A stretch of 42,163 bases of DNA from Deltaproteobacteria bacterium (GTDB lineage Bacteria; Myxococcota; Myxococcia; SLRQ01): positions 1 to 42,163 of the forward strand of contig SLRQ01000034.1 of NCBI GenBank assembly GCA_007130885.1, given 5' to 3'. Below the pieces are notes generated by a model that saw nothing but the letters and a program-made list of their open reading frames with translations, made no database searches and was not told the origin of the DNA. Of the stretch, positions 16,972 through 26,736 are shown one piece after another (the first letter of the stretch is position 1; each line of letters opens with the position of its first letter). The translations under genes and the position numbers were made by a program.

Positions 16972-16985
16972 GGGGAGACGTCCCC
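16972..16985 (+). terminator. weak hairpin after pgeF
   Basis: A GGGGA/TCCCC stem (16972-16976 with 16981-16985) has a 4-nt loop and is followed by a pyrimidine-rich stretch without a true T-run. It could be a weak terminator between pgeF and the LysM gene. Confidence 0.25.
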
Positions 16986-17052
16986 TTCCTTGACTTGCAC
17001 CCTACTCCGGCGACAATTGAAGGGAAACCGCCTGCTTGCGGGAGGATACCCG

Positions 17053-18180
17053 ATGCAACTAAGTGAATCTGTTCGGCGTGGCCGATGGCTGCTACCTTTT
17101 TTCCTTCTGGTGTTTGCCGCCGGTGCCCAGGCCATTGGTGGTGATGGTGATCGAGTGGAGAACGGTGATGTAATATCCATCGATGAGGCGGAAGAGGAGG
17201 AGGCCCAGCGGTACACAGTCCAAAGGGGCGATACTCTTTGGGACATCAGCAACCAAATTCTGGGTAGCCCATGGTACTGGCCCCAGGTTTGGTCCTTCAA
17301 CCCACAGATCGCAAATCCTCACTGGATCTATCCGGGTAACGAAATTCGAATCATGTCTCTTTCCACTCTGGGCCCCCTGGAGGTCGTGGACGCCGATGAA
17401 GGTGTGGAGCTTCGGAGAGTGCCTTCGGCGGAGGAGGTCGTAAGCGTCAGCGCCGACCTCGTGTATCGAATACCTACATCGATCAACGTCATCGACCAGG
17501 GCTTCATAACTCCTCGGGAGTTGAGGAGGGCTGGAACTATCCAGGCATCGTTCGAGGAAAAGATGCTCCTCACGTTGTTCGACAGGGTTTATGTCGATCT
17601 ACAGGAACCCGTGGTGGGCCAGCGATATCTCGCCTTCAGAACCGGGCGAGAGATAAGGCACCCCACGACGGGCAGCCTCTATGGATATCAAACCGACCTT
17701 TTGGGAGAGCTTACCGTAATCGAAGCACCTACGCGTGGGCTTGCGACCGCCGTGGTGGGTAATACTTTGAAGGCGATCGAGCGTGGTGACCACTTGATCC
17801 CTTGGGAGGAAACCGCCATTCGGCAGATCGAGCGCCGAGAGAATCGCGTTGAAGTGGAAGGCATCATCATCGCCTCCCTGGTTCCACAGCTGCGAATTCT
17901 CGGGCAGAACCAGTATGTGCACATCGACCGTGGCCGTGATCACGGCGTGGAAGAGGGCAACACTTTCGATGCACTAAGAAGGGGCGATCCTCTCGCGGAT
18001 TACTTGGCCGAGCCGGTGGACGAAGAGTTGCTTCCCTGGGAGACCGTGGGTGCCGTGTTGGTGGTGGACGTTCACCAGGAAACCTCGGTCGGGCTGGTCA
18101 CCCGCAGTGTGCGGGAGCTCGAACCCGGAGAACGAGTGATGATGCGGGTAGGTGGAGGTGCTCCCCAAGCGCTGCGGTAG
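17053..18180 (+). CDS. secreted LysM-domain peptidoglycan-binding protein
   Basis: A 375-residue exported protein. ATG at 17053 is chosen because GGGAGGAT precedes it and a signal peptide follows (LLPFFLLVFAAGAQA). After an acidic linker, residues about 53-100 form a LysM domain: YTVQRGDTLWDISNQILGSP, YWPQVWSFNPQI and IYPGNEIRI. The remaining 270 residues form a mixed beta region with repeats of basal motifs, including FITPRELRRAGTIQASFEEK and HIDRGRDHGVEEGNTFDALR, similar to proteins next to dprA in other deltaproteobacteria. The likely role is binding periplasmic peptidoglycan; no hydrolase motif is seen. A small stem (CCGC/GCGG) lies just before the ribosome site. Confidence 0.85.
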   Translation: MQLSESVRRGRWLLPFFLLVFAAGAQAIGGDGDRVENGDVISIDEAEEEEAQRYTVQRGDTLWDISNQILGSPWYWPQVWSFNPQIANPHWIYPGNEIRIMSLSTLGPLEVVDADEGVELRRVPSAEEVVSVSADLVYRIPTSINVIDQGFITPRELRRAGTIQASFEEKMLLTLFDRVYVDLQEPVVGQRYLAFRTGREIRHPTTGSLYGYQTDLLGELTVIEAPTRGLATAVVGNTLKAIERGDHLIPWEETAIRQIERRENRVEVEGIIIASLVPQLRILGQNQYVHIDRGRDHGVEEGNTFDALRRGDPLADYLAEPVDEELLPWETVGAVLVVDVHQETSVGLVTRSVRELEPGERVMMRVGGGAPQALR

Positions 18181-18294
18181 CCGCGGCATTGAGTCGTTCG
18201 GGCGTGTCGTTTGTGGAGCCTGCTCGGGTCCACGGCCACTGGAGGCTGCCTGCTTCGCCCAGGCTGGATATTCTCCAGCGTTTTGCTCCTACGC

Positions 18295-18324
18295 TTGACG
18301 AGCATCGGAAGGCGCCGATATAGA
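18295..18324 (+). promoter_or_regulatory. probable sigma-70 promoter for dprA
   Basis: TTGACG (18295-18300), an 18-nt spacer and TATAGA (18319-18324) form a near-consensus promoter about 60 bp upstream of the dprA GTG start, in the 205-bp gap after the LysM gene. Confidence 0.5.
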
Positions 18325-18385
18325 CCCAAGTTTCGAAGAGACGATAACGAACTTGCAAGCACGCCAATCTCTCGGAGGATCGCAG

Positions 18386-19606
18386 GTGCAAGGTAGAACA
18401 TGGAGTGAGCCGGATGCGCTGACGGCTTTTGCTAGCTTGCCCGGTATGGGGCCGGCAAGTGTGCGAGCTATTAGGGAGCACTACGGGTCGTTCGCCGCCG
18501 CGGCGAAAGAGCCCCTTGATGAGCTGGCACAGCTGGCCTCGGCTGCCACGGCAGGGGCATGGAGTGCCTTCGAGGGCATATGCGATCTGTCGGAGCACCT
18601 CGCGTGTGTCCAGTCCGAGGCCGATCGCCTTGGAGCCGATCTGCTTTCCGCCGCACATGTTGCCTGGCCTACGCGGCTCGCTCTTCTTTGCGCGACCGAA
18701 CGGGAGAGCGAGGCCCCTCTTCTCATGTACGTGCGCGGCAATCTGGGAGAGCTGGAGAGAAAGTACAGTGTGGCCATCGTAGGCAGCAGGGCGGCCGACA
18801 GCCAAGCGCGCTCTCAGGCGAAGGCACTTTCCTCGGGCCTCGCCGAGGCAGGTGTATCGGTGATAAGCGGGGGTGCGGTGGGCGTTGACGCGGCGGCGCA
18901 CAAGGCTGCCGTGGAAGCCGGTGGACACACGGTGGTCGTTATGGGGACCGGCCTGGACAAGCCTCATCCGTCAAGGCACAAGGGGCTGTTCCGTGACATA
19001 GTCGATGGGGGAGGAGCGGTGGTCACCGAGGTTCCGCCGGGTACGGCGGCGAATGCGGGTCTGTTCTCGAAACGCAATCGTATCATCTCGGGTTTGGCGG
19101 ATTTGATAGTGGTTGTTTCAGGCAAGGCCAACTCCGGCACCTTGTCGACCGCGCGCCACGCGATAAGCCAGGAACGGACGGTGTGCGCGGTACCCGGTGA
19201 TCCCCGGCGGCCGCTATCAGCCGGACCCAACCGCTTGTTGGTTCACGGGGCAGCGGCGGTGGTTGACGCCGCTGATATCGTCGAGCTGCTTCTCGAGATC
19301 CGGGGCAGGGATTTGGACGGGGGGAGAGCCGCCGACTGGCTGGAGCAACGGCAGGACGAGCATCAGGGGGGAGCCATTGCCACGGGGGCGCAGGTGCTTC
19401 TTACCATGGGAGCGCACAAGCTCTTGGAACGGTTGGAGAGTCTGCCTAGAGGGCCTGATACTCTAGGAGACGGCACCGGGCTTTCAGGGGCGGAGGTAGC
19501 CGCGGCGCTCGCCGAGTTGGAGCTTGCTGGATTGGCGGAGAGGGTTGCCGGTGGCTACGTTCTGGCTGGAACTGGAACGGTAATGGTCGCGAGGGGCGGC
19601 CGATGA
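18386..19606 (+). CDS. dprA: DNA-processing protein DprA
   Basis: A 406-residue DprA/Smf. GTG at 18386 has GGAGG at an ideal distance and is preferred over the TTG at 18353. The N-terminus has an HhH-like LPGMGPASVRAIREHYGSF. The Rossmann-like core starts about residue 126 with YSVAIVGSRAADSQARSQAK, then GGAVGVDAAAHKAAVEAGG, VMGTGLDKPHPSRH, LFSKRNRIISGLADLIVVVS and VCAVPGDPRRPLSAGPNRLL. A winged-helix C-terminus (LSGAEVAAALAELELAGLAE) completes it. DprA loads RecA onto incoming single-stranded DNA in natural transformation. The order LysM-dprA-topA is common in deltaproteobacteria. The usual SRxxSxYG stretch is replaced by SRAADSQA, a mild divergence. Confidence 0.93.
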   Translation: MQGRTWSEPDALTAFASLPGMGPASVRAIREHYGSFAAAAKEPLDELAQLASAATAGAWSAFEGICDLSEHLACVQSEADRLGADLLSAAHVAWPTRLALLCATERESEAPLLMYVRGNLGELERKYSVAIVGSRAADSQARSQAKALSSGLAEAGVSVISGGAVGVDAAAHKAAVEAGGHTVVVMGTGLDKPHPSRHKGLFRDIVDGGGAVVTEVPPGTAANAGLFSKRNRIISGLADLIVVVSGKANSGTLSTARHAISQERTVCAVPGDPRRPLSAGPNRLLVHGAAAVVDAADIVELLLEIRGRDLDGGRAADWLEQRQDEHQGGAIATGAQVLLTMGAHKLLERLESLPRGPDTLGDGTGLSGAEVAAALAELELAGLAERVAGGYVLAGTGTVMVARGGR

Positions 19607-19684
19607 TTTTCTTAGTTGGATTTTTAAATACCTTGAACCGCGGGCCTTCGTGCCTGCCAACATAAGTGAAGGAGGCGTGAGCCC

Positions 19685-22015
19685 TTGGCTCAATACCTCG
19701 TAGTCGTGGAGTCGCCCGCGAAGGCCAGGACCATCGAGAGATACCTTGGCCGTGAGTACAAAGTTAAGGCTTCCGTGGGCCATATTAAGGATTTGCCTAA
19801 GTCTCGAATGGGCATTGAGATGGAAGGTGGAGGCTTTCTTCCCAAGTACGAGACGATTCGCGGCAAGGGAAAGGTTCTGCAGGAGATCAAGAAAGCCGCC
19901 CGCAACATGGGGCGTGTGTATCTGGCTCCGGACCCTGATCGCGAGGGTGAGGCCATTGCTTGGCATATAGCCCAGGAGATAAGCGGCGGCTCCCTGAAAA
20001 ATGACGGGAAGGGCAAGGGTCCCGAGATTGTGCGGGTCCTGTTCAACGAGATAACCAGCCGCGCCATACGGGAGGCCATGGCCAATCCTTCGCGCCTCGA
20101 CGAGAACAAGTACAACTCTCAGCAGGCGCGACGGATACTCGACCGGCTCGTCGGGTATCAGATAAGCCCACTGCTTTGGAAGAAGGTCCGTCGTGGTCTG
20201 TCGGCCGGTCGGGTCCAGTCCGTGGCCGTTAGACTGGTTGTGCAGCGCGAGCGCGAGATCAAGTCATTCGTTCCAAAGGAGTACTGGACGATCGATGCTC
20301 GGGTCCACGCGGGTTCTCCTCCGCCCTTCGTTCTTCGGCTGGTGAAGATAGACGGCAAAAAGGCCCATGTAGGTTCCGAGTCCGAGGCGCGGGCGGTTGA
20401 AGATGCCATCAAGACCGCGGACTTGAAGGTGACGTCGGTCGAGAGGAAGGAACGTAATCGTAATGCCCCTCCGCCGTTTATAACCTCCAGGTTGCAGCAG
20501 GAAGCGGCGAACCGCTTGAGGTTTACGGCAAAGAAGACCATGGGCGTCGCCCAACGCCTCTACGAAGGAGTGGAGATGGGGAGCGAGGGGGCCGTCGGGC
20601 TCATCACGTATATGCGCACCGATTCTCCCCGTCTTTCAGAGGACGCCGTTGGTATGGCGCGGACCTATATCGAAGAAGCTTTTGGGCGGGATAGCCTGCC
20701 GCCCAAGCCCAACTACTTTCGTAGCGGCAAGAAGAGCCAAGATGCGCACGAGGCCATACGGCCGACGGTCGCCGAGTACACGCCCGAGAGAGTGAAGCCT
20801 TACCTGGAACGCGATGCTTATCGGCTCTACGAGCTGATATGGAAAAGATTCATCGCGTGTCAGATGGCATCGGCCGTCTACGATCAGACCAAGATCGAGA
20901 CGTCGGTGGGACGCTACCTCCTGCAGGCCGTGGGCAGTATTCTCAAGAAACCGGGCTGGCTCTCGGTATATGGAGAGCGTACCGAGGAGGACGAGGACAG
21001 GTCCGAGCGAGGGGAGGAGGACGAGAGCGGGACCGGTACCAGTCTGCCCTCCGTGGAGCAGGGCGAATCTCTTGGACTGGACAAGGTGGACTCGACAAGG
21101 CTGTTCACCAAACCGCCGCCCCGCTTCAACGAGGCAAGTCTGGTCAAGGAGCTGGAAGTAAGAGGAATCGGGCGCCCATCAACCTATGCGTCCATTCTGT
21201 CCACGATTCAGGACAAGGACTACGTTATCAAGGAAGATAGTCGCTTTCGCCCCACTGACCTCGGGTTTCTTGTCACCGACTTGCTGGTCGAGAGCTTCCC
21301 CAAGGTTATGGACGTGAAGTTCACGGCCGAGCTCGAGAGTGACCTGGACGGAGTAGAAGAGGGCAAGATTGATTGGCAGCAGGTGCTCAGCCAGTTCTAT
21401 GAGGGCTTTCAGGAGACGTTGGCCAGGGCCGAGGAGGAGATGCGGGATGTCAAGAGGGAGGAGGTCCCGACAGATCTGACCTGCGAGAAATGCGGCGCTG
21501 GGATGGTAATTAAATGGGGGCGTAATGGCCGATTCTTGGCTTGCTCATCCTACCCTGACTGCAAGTTCACGGCGGACTTCCGTGAGCGTGCCGATGGTGG
21601 AGTGGAGATCATAGGAGACGAGCCGTCCGGGGAGACATGCGAAGCCTGTGGCCGAAGCATGGTGGTGAAGAGAGGGCGATTCGGTCGTTTCCTCGCCTGC
21701 AGTGGTTATCCGGAGTGCAAGACGAGCCGGCCGCTCTCGGTCGGCGTTAGCTGCCCCGAGTGCAAGAAGGGGTACTTTGCTGAACGACGCAGCCGGAAAG
21801 GAAAGGTATTTTACGGTTGCAGCAACTATCCGGAGTGCAAGAACGCTCTTTGGGACTTGCCGGTGCCGGAGGCCTGTCCCCACTGCCATCATCCATTCTT
21901 GGTAGTCAAAACGAGCAGGAGAGCCGGTAAGCAACTGGCTTGCGTCAAGAAGGAATGCGGTTATCGACGCTCGGTCGAGGATGGTCATAATGTAGCCGAC
22001 TCCGCGCAAGGATGA
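19685..22015 (+). CDS. topA: DNA topoisomerase I
   Basis: A 776-residue type IA topoisomerase. A TTG start at 19685 follows AGGAGG. The TOPRIM domain holds YLVVVESPAKARTIERYLG and APDPDREGEAIAWHI. The catalytic Tyr is residue 309 in GLITYMRTDSPRLS. An acidic, low-complexity insert (about 430-455) sits in the core. The C-terminus has four Cys4 zinc-ribbon motifs: CEKCGAGM, CEACGRSM, CPECKKGY and CPHCHHPF, each paired with a downstream YPEC or similar (the last with KKEC). The enzyme relaxes negative supercoils. It follows dprA by 78 bp on the same strand. Confidence 0.97.
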   Translation: MAQYLVVVESPAKARTIERYLGREYKVKASVGHIKDLPKSRMGIEMEGGGFLPKYETIRGKGKVLQEIKKAARNMGRVYLAPDPDREGEAIAWHIAQEISGGSLKNDGKGKGPEIVRVLFNEITSRAIREAMANPSRLDENKYNSQQARRILDRLVGYQISPLLWKKVRRGLSAGRVQSVAVRLVVQREREIKSFVPKEYWTIDARVHAGSPPPFVLRLVKIDGKKAHVGSESEARAVEDAIKTADLKVTSVERKERNRNAPPPFITSRLQQEAANRLRFTAKKTMGVAQRLYEGVEMGSEGAVGLITYMRTDSPRLSEDAVGMARTYIEEAFGRDSLPPKPNYFRSGKKSQDAHEAIRPTVAEYTPERVKPYLERDAYRLYELIWKRFIACQMASAVYDQTKIETSVGRYLLQAVGSILKKPGWLSVYGERTEEDEDRSERGEEDESGTGTSLPSVEQGESLGLDKVDSTRLFTKPPPRFNEASLVKELEVRGIGRPSTYASILSTIQDKDYVIKEDSRFRPTDLGFLVTDLLVESFPKVMDVKFTAELESDLDGVEEGKIDWQQVLSQFYEGFQETLARAEEEMRDVKREEVPTDLTCEKCGAGMVIKWGRNGRFLACSSYPDCKFTADFRERADGGVEIIGDEPSGETCEACGRSMVVKRGRFGRFLACSGYPECKTSRPLSVGVSCPECKKGYFAERRSRKGKVFYGCSNYPECKNALWDLPVPEACPHCHHPFLVVKTSRRAGKQLACVKKECGYRRSVEDGHNVADSAQG

Positions 22016-22118
22016 CCGGTGGCCGCGGGTCGGCTCGGCGCCGACAAGATCATCGACCACCGACTTGATTCATTCGCGGAGCAGTATATTGCGAGGCGGT
22101 GCGTGCGCGCCTCTGGAG

Positions 22119-23360
22119 CTACCCAAGCTCGTGGATGACTAGGCCGGAGCGAAGCTTCGGCTCGAACCAGGTCGACTTGGGCGGCATGATTAGCCCCGCA
22201 TCGGCCACCGCGATGAGCTGGTCCATTCGGGTGGGATACATCGAGAAGGCAACCGCGCACTCCCCGGAGTCGACGCGTCGCTCGAGTTCCTCCATGCCTC
22301 TAATGCCTCCCACGAAATCGATCCGCTTGTCCGTGCGGGGGTTCTCGATCCCCAGAACGGGTTTCAGTAGATTGTTTTGAAGGATCGCCACATCCAGGCT
22401 TGCTACCGGGTCCAAGGTGTCGAAGGACTCTTCCTTGGCGCACAGCGAGTACCATCTATTGTCCAAATACATGCCGAAGCAGTGTATCTGCTCCGGCTGC
22501 TTCCGTGACGAGGGCTCCACCAAGAAGCTTTTGGACACCTTGGCAAGAAACTCGTCCTTGGACAGTCCGCCCAAATCCTTCACGACGCGGTTGTAGTCCA
22601 TGATCTGCATTTGGTCGTGAGGAAAGATTACCGCCAGGAAGAAGTTGTACTCCTCCTTGCCGGTATGGGACGGTCCGGCTCTTTCCTTGCGAAGTTCACG
22701 AACACGCGAGGCCGCCGCCGAACGGTGATGGCCATCGGCCACGTACAGTGCCGGAACAGCCCGCATCTCCTTCTCGATTGTTTCGATGTCGTCAGGCCTA
22801 TCGACTACCCAGAAAGTATGAACAATGCCGTCGTCCGTGGTGAAGTCGTATGCGGGAGGTGCCTTGGTTAGCTTGTCGACCATGGCATCCATGGTTTCTC
22901 GGGCTCGGTAGGTCAAGAACACCGGCTCATCGTTGGCGTCGAGAAGATCGATGTGCTTCGTCCGATCGTCTTCCTTATCGGCCCGGGTCAGCTCGTGCTT
23001 CTTTATGAGATCGGCTTGATACTCATCCACGCTGGCGCCGGCTACGAGCCCTGTTTGCTCATGCTCACCCATCTTCTGGCGATAGAAGTAGAAGCATGGC
23101 TTGGGGTCGGCCTTCAGGATCCCCTCGTTCTTGAAGCGAGCAAGGTTCTCGGAGCCCTTATCGTAAACGACGTCCGAGTGCTCGTCCGTCCCAGGGGGAA
23201 GACTGATTTCCGGCCTGGAGATGTGGAAGAAGCATAGGGGGTTCCCTTCGGCGTAAGCACGGGCTTCGTCACTGTTGACTACGTCGTAAGGAGGACAGGC
23301 AACCTCGAGTACCTTGTCCCTCGAAGGTCGAAGCCCGGCGAAAGGTCGCACTATAGACAT
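22119..23360 (-). CDS. DUF1015 family protein
   Basis: A 413-residue cytoplasmic protein. Start MSIVRPFAGLRPSRDKVLEV at 23360 has GGAG upstream and matches how this family begins; an earlier codon at 23423 only adds unconserved residues. The hallmark ACPPYDVVNSDEA, the HISRPEI segment, VADGHHRSAAASRV and AVIFPHDQMQIMDYNRVVK are all present. DUF1015 proteins are widespread, often called SpoIIAA-unrelated or HTH-containing by mistake, and have no firmly known activity. The gene lies convergent to topA with a gap of about 100 bp and divergent from xerC. Confidence 0.9.
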   Translation of the reverse strand: MSIVRPFAGLRPSRDKVLEVACPPYDVVNSDEARAYAEGNPLCFFHISRPEISLPPGTDEHSDVVYDKGSENLARFKNEGILKADPKPCFYFYRQKMGEHEQTGLVAGASVDEYQADLIKKHELTRADKEDDRTKHIDLLDANDEPVFLTYRARETMDAMVDKLTKAPPAYDFTTDDGIVHTFWVVDRPDDIETIEKEMRAVPALYVADGHHRSAAASRVRELRKERAGPSHTGKEEYNFFLAVIFPHDQMQIMDYNRVVKDLGGLSKDEFLAKVSKSFLVEPSSRKQPEQIHCFGMYLDNRWYSLCAKEESFDTLDPVASLDVAILQNNLLKPVLGIENPRTDKRIDFVGGIRGMEELERRVDSGECAVAFSMYPTRMDQLIAVADAGLIMPPKSTWFEPKLRSGLVIHELG

Positions 23361-23589
23361 GATGCTTGCTCCGGCGGCCTCTTGGCCGCATGCTTGGGTT
23401 TGGAAAGCGGGTGCCCGCCGCACCCGCCGCGCGCGGGGTACTCTATATCAAAGAATGCCTCCGCACGTGTCGCTATCGGGGTTGTTTTTCCGGTCCGCCG
23501 GCGACTCCGCGGGCCGTGCGAGCTGCCGCGGCGTCTGTTCGAAACGTCCCTTTTCTTGTCGTGGTCCCAGGCGAAGATAGACTCAATTC

Positions 23590-24549
23590 GTGGATTCACG
23601 AAGTGAAGAGTTTCTGGAGCACCTCGTCAGGGATCGCGCCTCATCCCCGCAGACCGTTCGGGCCTATCGCGGCGACCTGAATCAGCTTGTGAGCTGCCTC
23701 CGCGAGGCTGGGCTCGAGGTTGGCGGTGAGGTGGAAAGCATTGAGTGGGCCCGTGTAAGTAAGCTCCACCTGCGGTCTTTTGTAGCGAGCCTACACGCGA
23801 GCCACTCTCCAGCCACAATCATGCGCAAGCTAGCAGCAATTAGAACCTTTTTCAGATGGCTGGTTCGAGAAGGCGACCTGGACGCAAATCCAGCGGCGCT
23901 GCTCGCTACTCCGAAGCAACCCAAACGACTTCCTAGAGCCTTGAACGTAGACGACGTTTTCACTCTCATCGAGGCGCCACGAGCTCGTGTGGGCTCGACC
24001 GGCAAGGCTAAGGCAAGGGCCGGCGCGGAAGATACTCTTCGGCTGCGGGACCGCGCCATTCTAGAGGTTCTCTACGGTGGAGGGCTGCGCGTGAGCGAGC
24101 TGGTAGGTCTTTCGCTTGGTGATCTCGACCTGCCAGGGGGGGTCGCGAGGGTCAGAGGCAAGGGTGGAAAGGAACGGTTGGTGCCCATTGGCGGTAAGGC
24201 TCGCGCGGCGCTCGAAGCATACCTCGATAGGAGAAGCAAGTTCGAGCGACCCGGCGGCGATCACGAAGCCTTGTTTCTCGGTCTGGAAGGCACGCGGCTG
24301 AGCAGCCGGCAGATCGCCCGTCGTCTGGACCGGTGGGTTCGTGTGGCTGCTTTGTCTAGAAATGTATCGCCCCACGTTCTCCGGCACAGCTTCGCAACGC
24401 ATCTCCTAGCCGGCGGAGCGGATCTTCGGGCCATACAGGAGCTGCTGGGGCACCGCTCACTGTCTACTACGCAGCGTTACACTCACGTGACGATCGAGCA
24501 GCTACTGAAGATCTATGATGATGCTCATCCTCGCGCTCGAGGAGCGTAA
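23590..24549 (+). CDS. xerC: tyrosine recombinase XerC
   Basis: A 319-residue tyrosine recombinase starting at GTG 23590. A SAM-like N-terminal core-binding domain begins EFLEHLVRDRASSPQTVRAY. The catalytic domain has Arg167 (GGLRVSELVGL), His262 and Arg265 (HVLRHSFATHLL), His288 (LGHRSLSTTQRY) and nucleophile Tyr297. All active-site residues are present. XerC with XerD resolves chromosome dimers at dif. Position directly before hslV and hslU is the conserved xerC-hslUV arrangement, which supports XerC over a phage integrase. The 31-48 bp to hslV suggests cotranscription. A short low-complexity TGKAKARAGAED stretch precedes the catalytic Arg. Confidence 0.9.
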   Translation: MDSRSEEFLEHLVRDRASSPQTVRAYRGDLNQLVSCLREAGLEVGGEVESIEWARVSKLHLRSFVASLHASHSPATIMRKLAAIRTFFRWLVREGDLDANPAALLATPKQPKRLPRALNVDDVFTLIEAPRARVGSTGKAKARAGAEDTLRLRDRAILEVLYGGGLRVSELVGLSLGDLDLPGGVARVRGKGGKERLVPIGGKARAALEAYLDRRSKFERPGGDHEALFLGLEGTRLSSRQIARRLDRWVRVAALSRNVSPHVLRHSFATHLLAGGADLRAIQELLGHRSLSTTQRYTHVTIEQLLKIYDDAHPRARGA

Positions 24550-24597
24550 GGCCCGTTCGCTCTTGCGCTTTCCCAATGAGTGCGCAGACTTGCGCAG

Positions 24598-25140
24598 ATG
24601 GAGACGAGACAACCGAAGGGAACGACCATCCTCTGCGTCCGAAAAGACGGCGGCACGGTGATAGCGGGGGACGGTCAGGTCACCATTGGACCCACGGTCA
24701 TGAAAGTGGGCGCTCGGAAAGTGCGCCGCCTTCACGAGGGCAAGATCATCGCAGGCTTTGCCGGCTCGACAGCGGATGCCTTTACGCTGTTCGAGAGATT
24801 CGAGGGGAAGCTGAAAGAGTACTCCGGCAACCTCCTTCGAGCTTCCGTGGAGCTTGCCAAGGATTGGAGAACCGACAGACTCCTGCGGCGCCTGGAGGCC
24901 TTGCTGGTGGTCGCCGACGCCGAGCGGACGCTGGTGCTATCCGGCAGCGGTGACGTCATCGAGCCCGACGACTCGGTGGCGGCGGTCGGTTCTGGAGGTG
25001 GCTACGCGCTGGCGGCCGCCAGGGCCCTGTTCAAGCATTCTAATTTATCGGCTCGAGACGTGGCCGAGGAGGCCATGAGCATAGCCTCGAAGATTTGTAT
25101 TTACACCAACGACAACCTCGTCATCGAGGAGCTTCCGTGA
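24598..25140 (+). CDS. hslV: ATP-dependent protease peptidase subunit HslV
   Basis: About 180 residues from ATG 24598; a GTG at 24580 is the alternative. The catalytic Thr that becomes residue 1 after self-processing lies in [11 protein letters not shown], so the leader is eight residues here, longer than the one-to-four often seen. The body matches HslV throughout: [60 protein letters not shown] and a C-terminal CIYTNDN. HslV forms the double-hexamer proteolytic core with HslU. Its stop overlaps the hslU GTG start (TGA in GTGA), so translation is coupled. Confidence 0.95.
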   Translation: METRQPKGTTILCVRKDGGTVIAGDGQVTIGPTVMKVGARKVRRLHEGKIIAGFAGSTADAFTLFERFEGKLKEYSGNLLRASVELAKDWRTDRLLRRLEALLVVADAERTLVLSGSGDVIEPDDSVAAVGSGGGYALAAARALFKHSNLSARDVAEEAMSIASKICIYTNDNLVIEELP

Positions 25141-26570
25141 GCGCAAATTTCACTCCAAGAGAGATCGTATCCGAGCTCGACAGGTACATAGTCGGCCAGC
25201 AAGATGCCAAGCGGGCTGTTGCCATAGCTCTTAGGAACCGCTGGAGACGGCAACGTGTCGAGGGTGAGCTAAAGGATGAGATCACCCCGAAGAACATCAT
25301 AATGATCGGACCCACCGGCGTCGGCAAGACCGAGATAGCCAGACGTTTGGCTCGTCTGGCGGGCGCGCCTTTCGTAAAGGTCGAGGCCAGCAAGTTCACC
25401 GAGGTCGGCTACGTCGGCCGTGATGTGGAGTCCATGGTGCGCGATCTGGTCGAAGCCTCGGTCGGTCTTGTCAGGCAGGAAGAGGAGCAGCGGGTCGGAT
25501 CGCGGGCGGAGGAGAGAGCCGAGGAGAGGCTGCTCGATGTGCTGCTTCCGCGGCCGCGACCCAAGCAGGAGGGGATGGGCTTCGAGGTGCGCGATCCCGG
25601 GAGTAGCGGGGGCATTCCTCTTGGCGCGCCCGGTCAGGACATATCACGCGTCGAGCCGGAGGACGAGGGCAAGGACGAGAGCCGAGAGAAGATGCGAGCG
25701 CTTCTTCGAAAGGGAACCCTCGACGAACGAGAGGTGGAGATCGAAATCCCGGAGCGTCCAACAATGCCGTCGATGCAGGTGTTCGGCGCCCAAGGCATGG
25801 AAGAGATGATGATGAACATGCAGGATCTCTTTCAGAGCATGCCGGGTTTGGGCGGCAAGAAAAAGACGCGAAGAAGAAAGGTAACGGTCGCCGAGGCTCG
25901 CAAACTGCTCTCGGACCAGGAGGCGGCCCAGTTGGTGGATATGGAAAAAGTCAAGATCGAGGCCCTGGAGAGGGCTGAGAGCAGCGGGATCATATTTCTC
26001 GATGAGATTGATAAGGTCTCTGGAAGACAAGGTGAGCATACGGGTCCCGACATCAGCCGCGAAGGGGTTCAAAGGGATCTGCTTCCCGTTATTGAAGGCT
26101 CTACCGTGACCACCAAGTACGGTGCGATTAGAACCGACCATGTGCTGTTCATAGCGGCGGGTGCTTTTCACGTCGGCAAGGTCAGTGACATGATTCCGGA
26201 GCTGCAGGGCCGGTTTCCCATAAGAGTGGAGCTAGATCCTTTGTCCAGAGAAGACCTCGTTCGTATCTTGGAGGAGCCGCGCAACAGTCTATGCAAGCAG
26301 TACGCGGCGTTAATGGGCACCGAGGACGTGGATGTTTCATTCACCCGAGAAGGAATCGAAGAGATCGCTCGCATCGCCGAGGAAACCAACGCGGCGGGTG
26401 AGAACATAGGGGCGCGCCGGCTGCATACGGTGATGGAACGTTTGCTCGATGACGTGAGCTTCCGTGCCTCCGAACTCTCGGGCAGCAAGTTGGAGGTCGA
26501 CGCCGAGTACGTCTCAGGTCAGCTCTCTGAAGTATTGGCAAGCGAGGATTTGTCGCGCTACATCCTTTAG
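25137..26570 (+). CDS. hslU: ATP-dependent protease ATPase subunit HslU
   Basis: A 477-residue AAA+ unfoldase. GTG at 25137 ([20 protein letters not shown]) overlaps the hslV stop by four bases and is the family start. Walker [13 protein letters not shown] is at about 57-68 and Walker [11 protein letters not shown] near 285. Between them is the intermediate (I) domain, rich in Glu and Met, with [12 protein letters not shown] and [11 protein letters not shown]. Sensor residues follow in [15 protein letters not shown], and the C-terminus ends in LSRYIL, the tail that inserts into HslV. It unfolds substrates and feeds them to HslV. Confidence 0.97.
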   Translation: MSANFTPREIVSELDRYIVGQQDAKRAVAIALRNRWRRQRVEGELKDEITPKNIIMIGPTGVGKTEIARRLARLAGAPFVKVEASKFTEVGYVGRDVESMVRDLVEASVGLVRQEEEQRVGSRAEERAEERLLDVLLPRPRPKQEGMGFEVRDPGSSGGIPLGAPGQDISRVEPEDEGKDESREKMRALLRKGTLDEREVEIEIPERPTMPSMQVFGAQGMEEMMMNMQDLFQSMPGLGGKKKTRRRKVTVAEARKLLSDQEAAQLVDMEKVKIEALERAESSGIIFLDEIDKVSGRQGEHTGPDISREGVQRDLLPVIEGSTVTTKYGAIRTDHVLFIAAGAFHVGKVSDMIPELQGRFPIRVELDPLSREDLVRILEEPRNSLCKQYAALMGTEDVDVSFTREGIEEIARIAEETNAAGENIGARRLHTVMERLLDDVSFRASELSGSKLEVDAEYVSGQLSEVLASEDLSRYIL

Positions 26571-26649
26571 ACCTTTTTCGCTTTTACCGAAACCAGTGAG
26601 CAGGGAGTTTCGCATCCGTATGAATTCATGCAACTTCCGACGCAAGACC

Positions 26650-26676
26650 CTATCGCCCTGAAGCGCTAGGGGATAG
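26650..26676 (+). terminator. possible hairpin after hslU
   Basis: An imperfect stem (CTATC-CCCT against AGGG-GATAG, one bulged G) lies 80 bp beyond the hslU stop with an 8-nt loop. No T-run follows. It is the only structure noted in the 166-bp gap before the methyltransferase. Confidence 0.3.
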
Positions 26677-26736
26677 AATTCCGTGACCAGACAGCCTGGA
26701 TGGTAAGGAGTTGGAAGGAGGCGGCACGTTTAGCTC

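Noticed and set aside
23590..24549. Phage or element integrase
   Set aside because: The gene lies directly before hslV and hslU in the conserved housekeeping order, with no phage genes or attachment repeats nearby.
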